Source: Hordeum vulgare subsp. vulgare (Eukaryota > Streptophyta > Magnoliopsida > Poales > Poaceae). Taken from it: 64,000 nucleotides of DNA. The translations under genes were made by a program, and so were the position numbers. The notes beneath the pieces are model-generated. The model worked only from the letters and a program-made list of their open reading frames with translations, was not told the DNA's origin and searched no databases. The stretch's first letter is position 1; each line of letters starts with the position of its first letter. The stretch is from the NCBI RefSeq assembly GCF_904849725.1, contig NC_058518.1, positions 512,603,225 through 512,667,224 of the forward strand, read 5' to 3'. Below, piece after piece: positions 21,565-31,600 of this stretch.

Positions 21565-22693
21565 ATGTTGTTGCCCAGGGTAAAATTGGAGAGCTTCATT
21601 GCTCGAGAACCCCATGGCACCGAAGAGAGAGAGAGAGAGAATCACGCTGAAGTTAATGGGCCGAGGATGCCTGATGCTTGCATATTCTAAAAGGACAACC
21701 TCCCACTTACGTAGGGTCTAGGAAAGGGACTTGACGCTTGCATATTCTGATCTCTGTTTTCTGCGAGAACATATCTTTCTGTTCTTTGCTCTGTCTTCCT
21801 GACGAACATGATGGTTTTTTCTGTAGTTGCCGTGAGATGAACGGTGGCTGTGTAGGTTTTTGAAGAAATAATGGTTTTTGCTCTAGGTTGTTATGAATGA
21901 ACTTGTGGGCATAATAATGCCTTTGCTTTAGAAACACACAAATTATTTACTCTGAAGAGAGCTTCATTGCCCGAGAACCCCGCCAAGATGACAGATGGAA
22001 AATATATTGTTGTCCAGGATCAAACTCGAGAGCTTCATTGCCCGAGAACACACACCCCCCCCCCCCCCCCCCCCCCCCCCGCGGTTCAAGATGAAAGATG
22101 GAAAATAATGTTGTTGCCCAAGATCAAACCGGAGAGCTTCATTGCCTGAGAACACCCTGTCAAGATGGCGTCGAAGAGATGGAGAATCACGTTGAAGTGA
22201 ATGGGTCGAGGATCCCTGACGCTTGGATATTCTACAAGGGTGCCCCGATGCACGTAGCTCCCGCTTGCGCAGGGTCTAGAAAGTGGTTCGACCACTTTGA
22301 CACTTGCATATTCTAATCTCTTTTTTTTTGCAATAACACATCTTTCTGGTCTTTGCTATGTTTTCTTTTCTGTAGTTGCCGTGAGATGAACGATGGATGT
22401 GTAGGTTTTTGAAGAAACGATGGTTTTTGATGTAGGTTGCAAGGCCATCTTCAAACCGACCCGTAAATCTCCCTCATGCGTCTGGACCATGCTGCCCGCA
22501 TGTTGTGCATTGAAACGACATAACGACCACCCATCCGTTCGTCTGCTGCCCACATTGATGGCACACGGTTGTCAAGGTGTCTCCTCCGGCGCCACCCATT
22601 CATGCCTCTGTCGCCCACCATTTCTATATAATCTGCTACCCCGGCCATAGCCGCAGTCATCCGCCTTCGGTCCCTCTCCGCACAACTCTCACA
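21565..22693. repeat. Tandem relics of the tRNA-Val duplication unit
   Basis: Degenerate tRNA 3' halves (as read on minus) lie at about 21567-21600, 22006-22037 and 22110-22142, each followed by a shared flank (GAGAGCTTCATTGC). The common 'GACGAACATGATGG ... CCGTGAGATGAACG' flank recurs at 21800-21850 and 22375-22395. A poly-C run (22055-22080) lies inside. 22440-22693 runs into the start of the unknown pseudogene. Confidence 0.65.
22055..22080. repeat. Poly-C run of 26
   Basis: An uninterrupted run of 26 C after CACACA. The length could be affected by sequencing or assembly. Confidence 0.9.
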
Positions 22694-23193
22694 ATGGATT
22701 CCTCCCTCGCCAAAGCTCTCTGGGATGGGGTGACGTTGGACCGGAAGAAGGTGATGGCCACCATTTCTGCCGACAAGCAGCCGAAGGATGACGATGTCCC
22801 AATAGAGGACGCTATCGACAACGGACCTACACCACCCTCCTCCTCCGCGCCATCCTCGTTGGTGCATGAACATTGTGCGAGGGGAGCGGGCAGAACAGTC
22901 CCGTGAGGCGCTGGTCGACGCCACCTACAACAACCACCTCCTCCAGGAGCACGTGCAGGTGGAGGAGTAGCTCGCCTCTAACAGGGTGGTCGTGTCGGAC
23001 GCGGACATGGCGGAGCAGGAGGCGCTGCTCTAGTCCTACTGCTCTGCCTGCGATATCCGCCTCACCCGCTGGCGGTACAACGATGGGTGGCACAGGTGGC
23101 GGCCACCTAGATGGAGTGCGACGACGCGGGGAAGCGATGTTTGGCGAGACCGGCGACAAGGTGGAGGACATCGCCGGCAACGTGGAAGAGTAG
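22694..23193 (+). pseudogene. Broken gene of unknown function
   Basis: An ATG at 22694 opens a GC-rich frame starting M-D-S-S-L-A-K-A-L-W-D-G-V. After about 60 codons the reading continues in another frame (V-R-G-E-R-A-E-Q-S-R-E-A-L-V-D-A-T-Y), with internal stops near 22970 and 23032. It reaches a final E-D-I-A-G-N-V-E-E ending at a stop at 23191-23193. The 3' part recurs at 11704-11813. A TATA-like TCTATATAATC lies at about 22623. The coiled, Glu-rich composition hints at a transposon-associated or DNA-binding factor, but I do not recognise a family. Confidence 0.4.
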
Positions 23194-24125
23194 AGCACGG
23201 TAGGTCGCCGACGCTCGGGTCCTAAGAAGGACATCACTCCTCCCCTCCCATTGAAGCCAAGCTTGGCAGACCCAACACCGTCGGTCAATTGACTACTTGG
23301 CGATGGCATGGAGGCGGACAACTTCACTTCCCGGGGCTCCGGAGAAGTAGGTTACGGAGGCGGAGCTGGAGAAGACAAAGCTTCAGTTCTCGGGGCTCAT
23401 GATCGGATACGGGGAACAAGCACCAGTAATCATAGATTAGGTGTATTAATTAAACCTCTAGAGCGAGACAAGCACCGTTTTGTTCATGTAAATGTAATGA
23501 ATCCGTCATATTTGTATAAAATATGGCCCTGTTTATATGAAGTCGAGCCATGTTTGCATAGATTTTGTTCGGTTGATTTGAACTATTATTAAAATGTATG
23601 TAGCTATAGTTGGATGGCGGCCTTCCGTATACGAAAAATTTACGGGTCACCGTTGAAGATGCCCTAATGAATGTGTTTGTGGGCGTAATAATGACTTTGT
23701 TTTAAAAACATACAAATTATTTACTGTTAAGTAACTTTATTACTCCCTCCATCACAGTATATTGAGCGTATCTCACAGGACTCTAGGACCTAGATGTTTT
23801 TCTATTGGTAGATAAAACCGAGCCGACGAGCTGTAGAAGCGCCTAATTAATCATAAAACTGACGCATTAGTAACTCCTGTTCACTAAACGAACGACTTCC
23901 TCACATGCATTGATGGAGACGGTTTCCAAAACATCCCAATTAATAGGCTAATTAATGACATGCGCCTTACTTCTAATTATGAAAAATTATCGTTTTGGAG
24001 ATACGCCCAATATACTGGGATAGAAGGAGTAATGTTGAGAAAAAAACCATTTAAACATCGCATCCTGCTATACTCAGAAAAATGACAGATGATGAGGGCA
24101 AAGAAGAAAAAGCAAATAACTAACT
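23194..24125. repeat. Duplicated flank of tRNA-Val unit (copy C)
   Basis: It matches 11814-12490 over most of its length, including CTTCAGTTCTCGGGGCTCAT and AGATGCCCTAATGAATG. It is interrupted by the MITE at 23743-24029. No gene is supported. Confidence 0.7.
23743..24029. mobile_element. Stowaway-like MITE, 287 bp, with empty-site paralogue
   Basis: Inverted ends CTCCCTCCATCACAGTATATT and (inverse of right) CTCCTTCTATCCCAGTATAT are flanked by TA (23741-23742, 24030-24031). The paralogous site near 12372 (GTTAATGTTGAG) lacks the insertion. Confidence 0.9.
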
Positions 24126-24197
24126 GTTGCTGCCCAGGATCGAACTGGAGACCTTCAGTGTGTAAGACTGACGTGATAACCACTACACCACAGCAAC
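24126..24197 (-). tRNA. tRNA-Val(UAC), variant acceptor stem
   Basis: Same cloverleaf as at 12491-12562, but the acceptor stem is GTTGCTG/CAGCAAC. One pair has changed from C-G to T-A on both sides, so pairing is kept. Anticodon TAC, box A and box B are unchanged and the discriminator is A. A T5 run lies about 14 bases downstream on minus (24107-24111), slightly further than in the other copies. Confidence 0.9.
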
Positions 24198-24939
24198 AAC
24201 TTGTTCTTTTCTTTATTAATAACTATTTGTAGGGCAATCGTTATTATTAGGTTCGTAGCCTCCCTCTTCTCCTTACAGTTGGTGCCCTCTCCTCTTATCT
24301 TCAGCATAACAACATTACGCACCAAAACAACTTTTATCATTGTTTTTCAGAAATCAACGTTTATCTTTTTTCTTCACAAAAAGGTGTATACCATACCGAG
24401 TTAGGATGGCTCAGCCACCTTCCCACCACAATCTCATCTAAGAGATCCACCCTTCTGCCGCCCCTTGTTCTAGCCCCATCATCCATGATGGTGGCGCGAC
24501 AGCCGGCTCTGCTGGTGCTCGCATGAGAGGAGAGATGATGCAAGGCGACGTTGGAGGTGGAAGAACTAATTAGAGGTGGATCATAACAGAATTTGAGGAT
24601 GAAATCGAGGCATTACCAGATAAGGCTGGGTGGACCGTGTTTTTCTTTGGTGGGCTAGGGTAATCGACTGAAATAGCTAAAGTTTGGGTAGTACTTATAA
24701 GACTTATACCGACGAATGCAGGGGGTGTTATTGTTTGAACTCCAACCACGAGGTGGAGATCGTCGATTTGATCTGATGGAGATATGACATTGCTCCTGTT
24801 CTTCCCTACACCTCCAAGGATATGGAATTCTCCCAAACACACCATTAGCACGGGCTCACGCTACCCGACCGACTAAGGTATCGCTTATGCTCAGATGTGT
24901 GACAAGATGAGGCGCAGAGCTCTCATACAACTGAGGATA
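24198..24939. other. Duplicated tRNA 5' flank, then gene-free DNA
   Basis: 24198-24340 is similar to 12563-12700 (shared TTGTAGGG ... ACCAAAACAAC), so the upstream flank was duplicated with the tRNA. 24341-24939 has only short unsupported ORFs. Confidence 0.55.
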
Positions 24940-25180
24940 GCCCCTGTTTGTTTGTGCTTTTACTTCTGCTTTTGCAGCTTCTCCCCTTTGGCCGAAAAGC
25001 CATAAAAGCTCCTAATTAGGTGCTTTTGGAGCTTTTGTGGCTTTTGAAGCTAAATATTGTTATATTGATTCATGAAAAGTCATAAAGGCTTTTAAAACGC
25101 CTATTTAGGAGCTTTTATGGCTTTTGGGCAAAATTATAAAAGCTGTAAAAACAGAAGCAGTAGCCCAAACAAACAAGGCC
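24940..25180. mobile_element. MITE with GGCC-TGTTTGTTTG ends (hAT-like or unclassified)
   Basis: The left end GCCCCTGTTTGTTTGTGCTT pairs with the inverse of the right end (GGCCTTGTTTGTTTGGGCTA) over about 40 bp, with internal repeated TTTTATGGCTTTT/AAAAGCCATAAAAG. No coding capacity. The target duplication is unclear, so the superfamily is tentative. Confidence 0.75.
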
Positions 25181-25801
25181 TATATACGACCGGATTTCCA
25201 GTTGTTATTTATGTAGGTAGATTAGTTATCTTAAAAATATAATTTAGCCAAGCGTAGATTGAATGGTAGTAAAAATTGATGTTATCGTGATGGGTAGGAC
25301 ATAAAAATTGATGTTATCGTGATGGGTAGGACAATTTGGCTCATCTTTCTCTCATGTCTGCCCTCTCACTTTTTGCGGCAGACTTCTCATGTTGGTTTCA
25401 GTATACCATTGGCTAACTAAAAATGGGCGCCTCAATAAGTCTGGGAATTGGCTAACTAATTGGGGTTGGTGCGAGTGTGTCATTATATTGGGTCATATGA
25501 AATTGTTGAAATGATTGTCCTAACCGTATTAGAGTTTTCAACTTCTCTTAGGCGACATACATGATGCTCACTTCAACATCAACACGTGAAGGCGCAGGAG
25601 TCTGTCTTGTGGGTGCAACCACTTGAAGACGGTAGCATGTGATATATTTAAACAATATAGATGATGGTCTAGCAGTATTGATTAGTAGAGGATAAATGTG
25701 ATACGTAATCTTTTGAAGCATTTGCAATTTCCTTTTCATGTATTAGTTCAATTTAATCTCCATAAAAATATGTTTTGTGTGTGCATCCAAAGTATATAAT
25801 A
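25181..25801. other. Gene-free stretch with a 32 bp tandem duplication
   Basis: Two adjacent copies of a 32 bp unit lie at 25270-25301 and 25302-25333. No gene is supported. Confidence 0.6.
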
Positions 25802-25924
25802 CTACCTCCGTCCTAAAATTCTTGTCTTAGATTTGTCAAGATACAAATGTATGTAACATTAAAATGTGACTAGGTACATCCGTATTTTGATAAATCTAAG
25901 ACAAGAATTTTGGGACGGAGGAAG
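25802..25924. mobile_element. Stowaway MITE, 123 bp
   Basis: Ends CTACCTCCGTCCTAAAATTC and (inverse of right) CTTCCTCCGTCCCAAAATTC are nearly perfect inverted repeats, continuing as TTGTCTTAGAT. TA duplications are at 25800-25801 and 25925-25926. Confidence 0.9.
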
Positions 25925-26741
25925 TATAACACAGGAGGAAAATAGAAATAAAATTAGTTTATTACATGGAGAAAAAAATCATCTAACCATTTCGTCCTGC
26001 TATATTGTCATTGACATGCAGAAAAATGCCAGATGATATGGGCAAAAAAATGCCAGATGACTAGGTCAGATAAAATGGAAGAAAAAAAAGAATGTGTTGC
26101 TGCCGAGGATCGAACAATATGATATATTCAAATATAGACGATGTTTTAGGTCCGCTAAAAAAGAGTTGATGGTCTAACAATATGATTAGTAGAGCATAAT
26201 TGTAATGCTTAATCTTTCATTGTTTGACCAATCCCTTAAGCTTTGTGATTGCCTTTTCGTGTATTTTATTTATTTATTTAATCAACCAGCTTAATCTTTC
26301 ATTGTTTGACCAATCCCTTAAGCTTTGTGATTGCCTTTTCGTGTATTTTTTATTTATTTAATCAACCATTTCGTCCTGCTATATTATCATTCACATGCAG
26401 AAAAATAGCAGATAACTAGAGTCAAAAGGAAAGAGAAAAAAAAAGGAAAATTGCTTAGATCTATTATACACTCTTAATGTGATCAAATGCTTAGATCTAT
26501 TATACACTCTTACCTCTCATGTGAAAAGAGGGGGTAAGAGGAAGCATGTTAAACCGGCTCCTGTGTAACATGATTCACAATAGAATCAGTTTGGTAATAA
26601 AGAAAAATATATTTGATCATCTGCCCCTGCTATGGATCATTGACATGCAGAACAATGGCCATCTGATTCTAATGCCAAGCAAAAAAAACATCATAAAATA
26701 AAATAATGTTGCCGCACAGGATTAAACCGGAGACCCTCAAT
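25925..26741. repeat. tRNA-Val unit relics with local duplications
   Basis: The flank sequence 'ATTTCGTCCTGCTATAT ... CATGCAGAAAAAT' recurs at 25990 and 26366. tRNA 3'-half relics are at 26096-26115 and 26708-26740. An 80-82 bp direct duplication lies at 26207-26288 and 26289-26368, and a shorter one begins at 26452 and 26488. Confidence 0.65.
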
Positions 26742-27890
26742 ACTTTTTTTAAAAACGGAGGTAAAAGATTTACTTCATCCATTAAATAAGAAGAGAATCG
26801 AGTTTACAAGCGACCCACGACCATGGCCGTTGATTACTTGCATACTATATAGACCCTTGTTTTTTTAGCACCTGAGGTAACCGAAAGATTGGCCTCAATA
26901 ACTATATTATTAAGAATGATAGGCGAGGGAGCACTCTTGTGACGGAAAACGCGAGCGTTTAGCTTGTTCCAAATAGACCAAGAGACAAGCATGGTGAGGG
27001 AAGCCACGACACATCTGTTGGGGTTCGTCGCGTCAGTTGTCTTGTCCCGCCATCTCGCAAGTGAGTCCTCAAGGTGTCAATCGGAGGTGTCCATGTGCGC
27101 CAACCCAAACTTTGCAATAACCAGACGCCATAGTCTGATGGAGAAGCGGCACATGATGAAAAGGTGGATGCCCATTTCTTGCACTCTGTTGCAAAGAGGG
27201 CAGATGCCACAGTTGTTCCATCCACGCCGCTCTAGCCAGTCGGCGGTCCATATCATATTTTTAAGAGCAAGTCACGCGAAGAATTTAACTTTTGGAGGGC
27301 CCCATGCTTTCCAGACCATGATGTCCATGTGGAAGAGCGTCAAGCCATGTATGCGGTTGCGGCCGTGTCGACATGCTTCCAAACAATGTCATCTTCGGCT
27401 TGGCCATCAAGAGGAAAGTCGTTCACAAGCATCCATAAGGAGAAAAGTTCTCGGACATGGGCCTCGAAGACGATGGTTTGGGTTTTATATTTGTCATCCA
27501 TGCATTCCTGCGAAACGACTCCCGAACTTTCCAGGTCTTTCTCGTGGAGGCTTCGTGAATCAGAGGAGCAATGTCTCTAGGCTTGCGACCAAGCAACCAT
27601 GGGGAGTCCGAGAAAGGTGTTTTAGCCCCATTCTGCAAGATGATGGTGGTGGAAGCATAAAAGAACTCAAGGTCTTGAGTGGTACACGGGTTTCCCAACC
27701 CAACCCTAAACTTGTTAGGCTCCTTCCATTCATTCCATGGCTAGCGTAAGCGCAAACCCTCAGGTCAAGCAGGTACGAACGCAATGGATGAAAATAAGAA
27801 TACCCGAGATTCCCCGGTCGAGTTTGCACCAAAGAGATAAGGAATCATACTGAAGCTACACAGGCTAGCCCTAAAGCTCGCGTATCCAAG
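26742..27890 (-). pseudogene. L1-type LINE 3' part with zf-RVT domain (copy B)
   Basis: Minus reading gives the pre-zf-RVT region (27300-27760, as in copy A) followed by the zinc-binding RVT domain with C-P-L-C and C-R-F motifs (about 27100-27230). A 3' UTR follows, ending in a short A-tail (T-run at 26744-26750 on plus). The tail abuts a tRNA-Val relic, so the LINE inserted into a duplicated tRNA gene. Frames are broken. The 261-codon plus-strand ORF at 26964-27749 is its antisense. Confidence 0.8.
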
Positions 27891-28191
27891 AACAATTATT
27901 TAGATGCAAAAAGTATATTTATTTTGAGAAAACACATCTTCTGATACTTGTCATGAATTATTCTAACGGAAAGAGAAAAAACCGTCATGTTCTTCATGAA
28001 GAAAATAATCCCAACGGCACGGCAACACCGGTTACACCACAGAGCCACCATTGTTCTCGTGACAACTAGAGTAAAAAAATTATCCAAGAACAATTAATGT
28101 CTTTCCTCTAAAAAGTACACAAATTATTTACTGCAGAAAATCTCCAGATGACTAGGGCCACAAGAAAGGAAATAGAAAAAAAAGAAAAATT
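27891..28191. repeat. tRNA-Val unit flank with a local inversion
   Basis: 27891-27955 and 28105-28191 are colinear with copy A (9050-9105 and 11560-11690), but about 27985-28075 is the reverse complement of 9137-9225. T-runs for the downstream tRNA gene are at 28172-28190 (A-rich on plus). No gene. Confidence 0.7.
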
Positions 28192-28263
28192 GCTGCTGCC
28201 CAGGATCGAACTGGAGACCTTCAGTGTGTAAGACTGACGTGATAACCACTACACCACAGCAGC
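28192..28263 (-). tRNA. tRNA-Val(UAC)
   Basis: Identical in sequence to 12491-12562: full cloverleaf, anticodon TAC, box A and box B, discriminator A, no intron. T-rich terminator sequence follows immediately on minus. Confidence 0.93.
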
Positions 28264-28651
28264 TGTATGAACTATTAATAATTAACACTGTAATTGTACG
28301 GTAACCGTTATTGTTACGTTCCACGCCTTATTAAATTGAGTCTATCTCCAGCACTTAATCTTCAGATAAATTCTTACGGAACTGTAAATATCACAAGTTG
28401 TGCTTTGAACATGTGAGAACCACCGTGAGCTTTTCGGAGATAGACATTGCGCCAAAGACCCGAAGTAAAAGTTCATTTCAGGTAGTACAGCTCACAGAAC
28501 TACAACTGATATACATTGTGCCCAACCAAGTTGATTTCAACGAGCATAAGGTACGGAAAGATTGCTCTTTGTTCATGAGGTCGGTTTATGTAAACTACGG
28601 ATCGTCGATCGTCCGTCGGGGATTGGGTTGGGCTGGGAATTAACGGCATGC
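28264..28651 (-). other. tRNA 5' flank and probable 3' UTR of LSF1
   Basis: 28264-28325 resembles the 5' flanks of the other tRNA copies. 28326-28651 lies downstream of the LSF1 stop and probably holds its 3' UTR; I could not fix the polyadenylation site. Confidence 0.4.
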
Positions 28652-31600
28652 CTACTGCTTCGGAGACAATCTGATTGGGCAGATTGCAAATGCCATGAGG
28701 CGTGCTGCAAAGGCCAGTGAGAACCGCTCATCCTCAGTCAGTGCCCTCTCTATCACCTTAACAACAGACGGATCCTGCCATGAGAGAGATCACATTTTAT
28801 TATCATATAATACAGATGTCTACACAAAGATGTTGATTAGAAAAGCAGGCATGCTTTGATCAAGAAATGAAACTATGAGATTATCTGTCTAGTTAGCATA
28901 AAAATAGGCAGGCTGTATACCTTTATGTGCAATTGGCTGGGAGCAGGACGAATCCGGGCAATGTCGCCGACTCTGATCACATTGTTGACGTTTCCATGTT
29001 CATCTGTCTCTGATGGCAACGAAGTTGAGTGCCTCCAATTACCCCCAACTATGAACTTGTAGTAGTACCTGAACCAGTATGGGTTAAACAAACTTGGTTG
29101 TGGATAACTCTAAAGTATCACAAGAAAATCGATCATGAGTTGAACCAAATTAGACAAATGGCATCTCTCTGCATTATTCTCATCTAATAACCAACTCCAA
29201 GGCACGGATGAATCTCCTTACTGAATTGTCAGAATCAAATAATCGACAGTTTACTTACTTTCCATGTCGAAGTCGAACGTCAGCTTCATATCTGGATCCA
29301 CCCTTGTGGTTACACTTTAATTTGTCTTTCCAGTTACTTGTAAAGTCCCCCACCAATTCCACGTCCTCACCCTGGAGAAAATGCATGGCATTCGATTCCG
29401 TCAGGTTTGTGATTATCAAGATGAAGACAGAAATTAACTAGGATGGTTTCACACCAATACACTGCTCGATGGCAGTCTATTATGAACAAACTTACCTCCC
29501 GGCCACTGTTCCAAACAAAGCACACTGAATGTGTAGGAGTACCATCATGTCTTCCATTTTCAACTAATGCAATCAGATCCCAAGTTGCCCAAACAATTGC
29601 AGCTCTGTGTATTCAAATTAAACTTTAAGCTCCCAAAACAATAGCCACAACAACTAAGACGGGGGGAAATAAGAACCAGAGTGCTCTTATAGTTGGGTTA
29701 ATTCCCAAAAAATAAGAAAGCTGTCTCATGTAAACTACCTGTCAGGTCTACATGAATGCAACCCAGTGATGAACTTGTGAGCAATATGAAGAGGTGTATC
29801 TTGAACCCAATGTAGATATGCAATCACACATGCTGGTGATCTATCATATCCAGTGGTACAAGTCACATATATACGGTAGTTCTTCCTTATCAGGCGCAAA
29901 AGAAGACCAACACAAAAAGGAAGCTTCTTTCTCAGGTCCATGGAATCAACCTCTCTGAAAAAAATAAAAATAGAGAACAACTATAGTTCAATGACAATCA
30001 GATTCCATAGGAAGTGCCAACTATATAGTAGTGATGTTTATTTCCTAAACAGGAAAGTACAACATCTATCTAACAGAAGGGTATATAGTAAAGATAATGC
30101 TGAACATCACATACTATACTAGCCAGTATCTACATAACCCTACTTACTGTAACTACGAAATAAAGGAAGAATAAATATCTCTTTTAGCAGGAAAAATACT
30201 GCTGCTAATCATCAAGATGTTATTCTGACAATAAGAATAAATGTCGCTTTTAGCAGGAAAAATACTGCTGCTAATAATCAAGATGTTATTCTGACAATAA
30301 GAATAAGTATCTTGCTACTGCAAGGCACTCTAATCAACCAATTTTTTCACTCTAATCTACTAGTGAGAAGAATAAAATCCTACCGGATAGGGTAGTTAAT
30401 CATCAAGATGTTGTTCTGACGACAAGAATCATTGATTGCCTCAGAATTTATTCCCCAATTAATGCGCTCACTTTCACTTTGGAAATTCAGGACAGCAGTA
30501 ATACCCTGGTACCTTTTAAAATATCAGAAACTTAACTGAATGGTAAAAGGCCAGGTACAAATTGAACAAATAAGTTTTCTGTTCATTGTACTATGTCAGT
30601 GAACCTACCACCGTTTCTGACAACATCTTCACATCCTTTTGTGTTTGTATGCATGATCCAACATATATTTGTTCAGTAATCTGTGGAAAGAATACATCGA
30701 ATATTCAAATATTGCTATGCTGAATTTCTGATTGATAAACTAGTCCTAAAGTCTTGAAATGATATGCATAGCACCTTCAAAACTTCATGTAGCATACATA
30801 GCAAAATAAGAAGAGGATTAAGAATTATTTACCAACCTTGCTGTATTGCATACCAAGTGAATGATTATAGTATAGTTCACCTTTAGCACGGTCTAGGGCT
30901 TTAATGTACTCCTCCAAAGGAAAACTACCATGTGCCCATTCAGCATTCATGTCATCCTCATCGGAGTAAAAGCCAACAATCTCACTTATCCGATTTGCAA
31001 GGTTCGTACTCCTCCTATTGAGTCCATCTTTCTCACTAGATAAAAGCACCCACCCTTGGGAACTTAGTAGCCTTGGGGAAAATATAGCAAAACCAGATTT
31101 CCCATTTCCTGGAGATGATTTATTCAGCTTTGAGGCCAACATAGCACTATTCCAGGTAGGAAGAGGAACCCTCCCTCTGTTAAATAGGATATGATAATCT
31201 TCATTTTGGTGCAACTGGTGTATTGGATAAGGAGCAAATGGCCTTTCAAGGACAAGATTGACTGGTCCTGACTCTTGTTTCAATACCATCCTGCAGATAT
31301 ATTACAGAGAACATATGACCAAGCAAATCAGTACAAGTTTAAACTTCTAAGAGCGATCACTGGTTACATCCTAATATCAGTGATTCAACATTAGTAAGTT
31401 TAAGGAAGGATGTTGAAACCACTAATATTTTGATGGAACGGTACAGTTAGAGCGTGCAAAATGCGAAGTGCTTATGTGTCGCTGCTCAAAGAGAAAGAGT
31501 TTTGCCACATCATTATGCGTCTATATGAATCCTATCTCCTACAATGCAAGCATCTCTTTGTAGGTGCTTAGATGATTTAGTACATATCAACTGGTACTAG

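Noticed and set aside
22451..22924. 157-codon minus ORF
   Set aside because: It opposes the unknown pseudogene and its flank; no domain is recognisable.
26964..27749. 261-codon plus ORF
   Set aside because: Its reverse strand carries the conserved L1 RVT zinc-binding region, so this is antisense.
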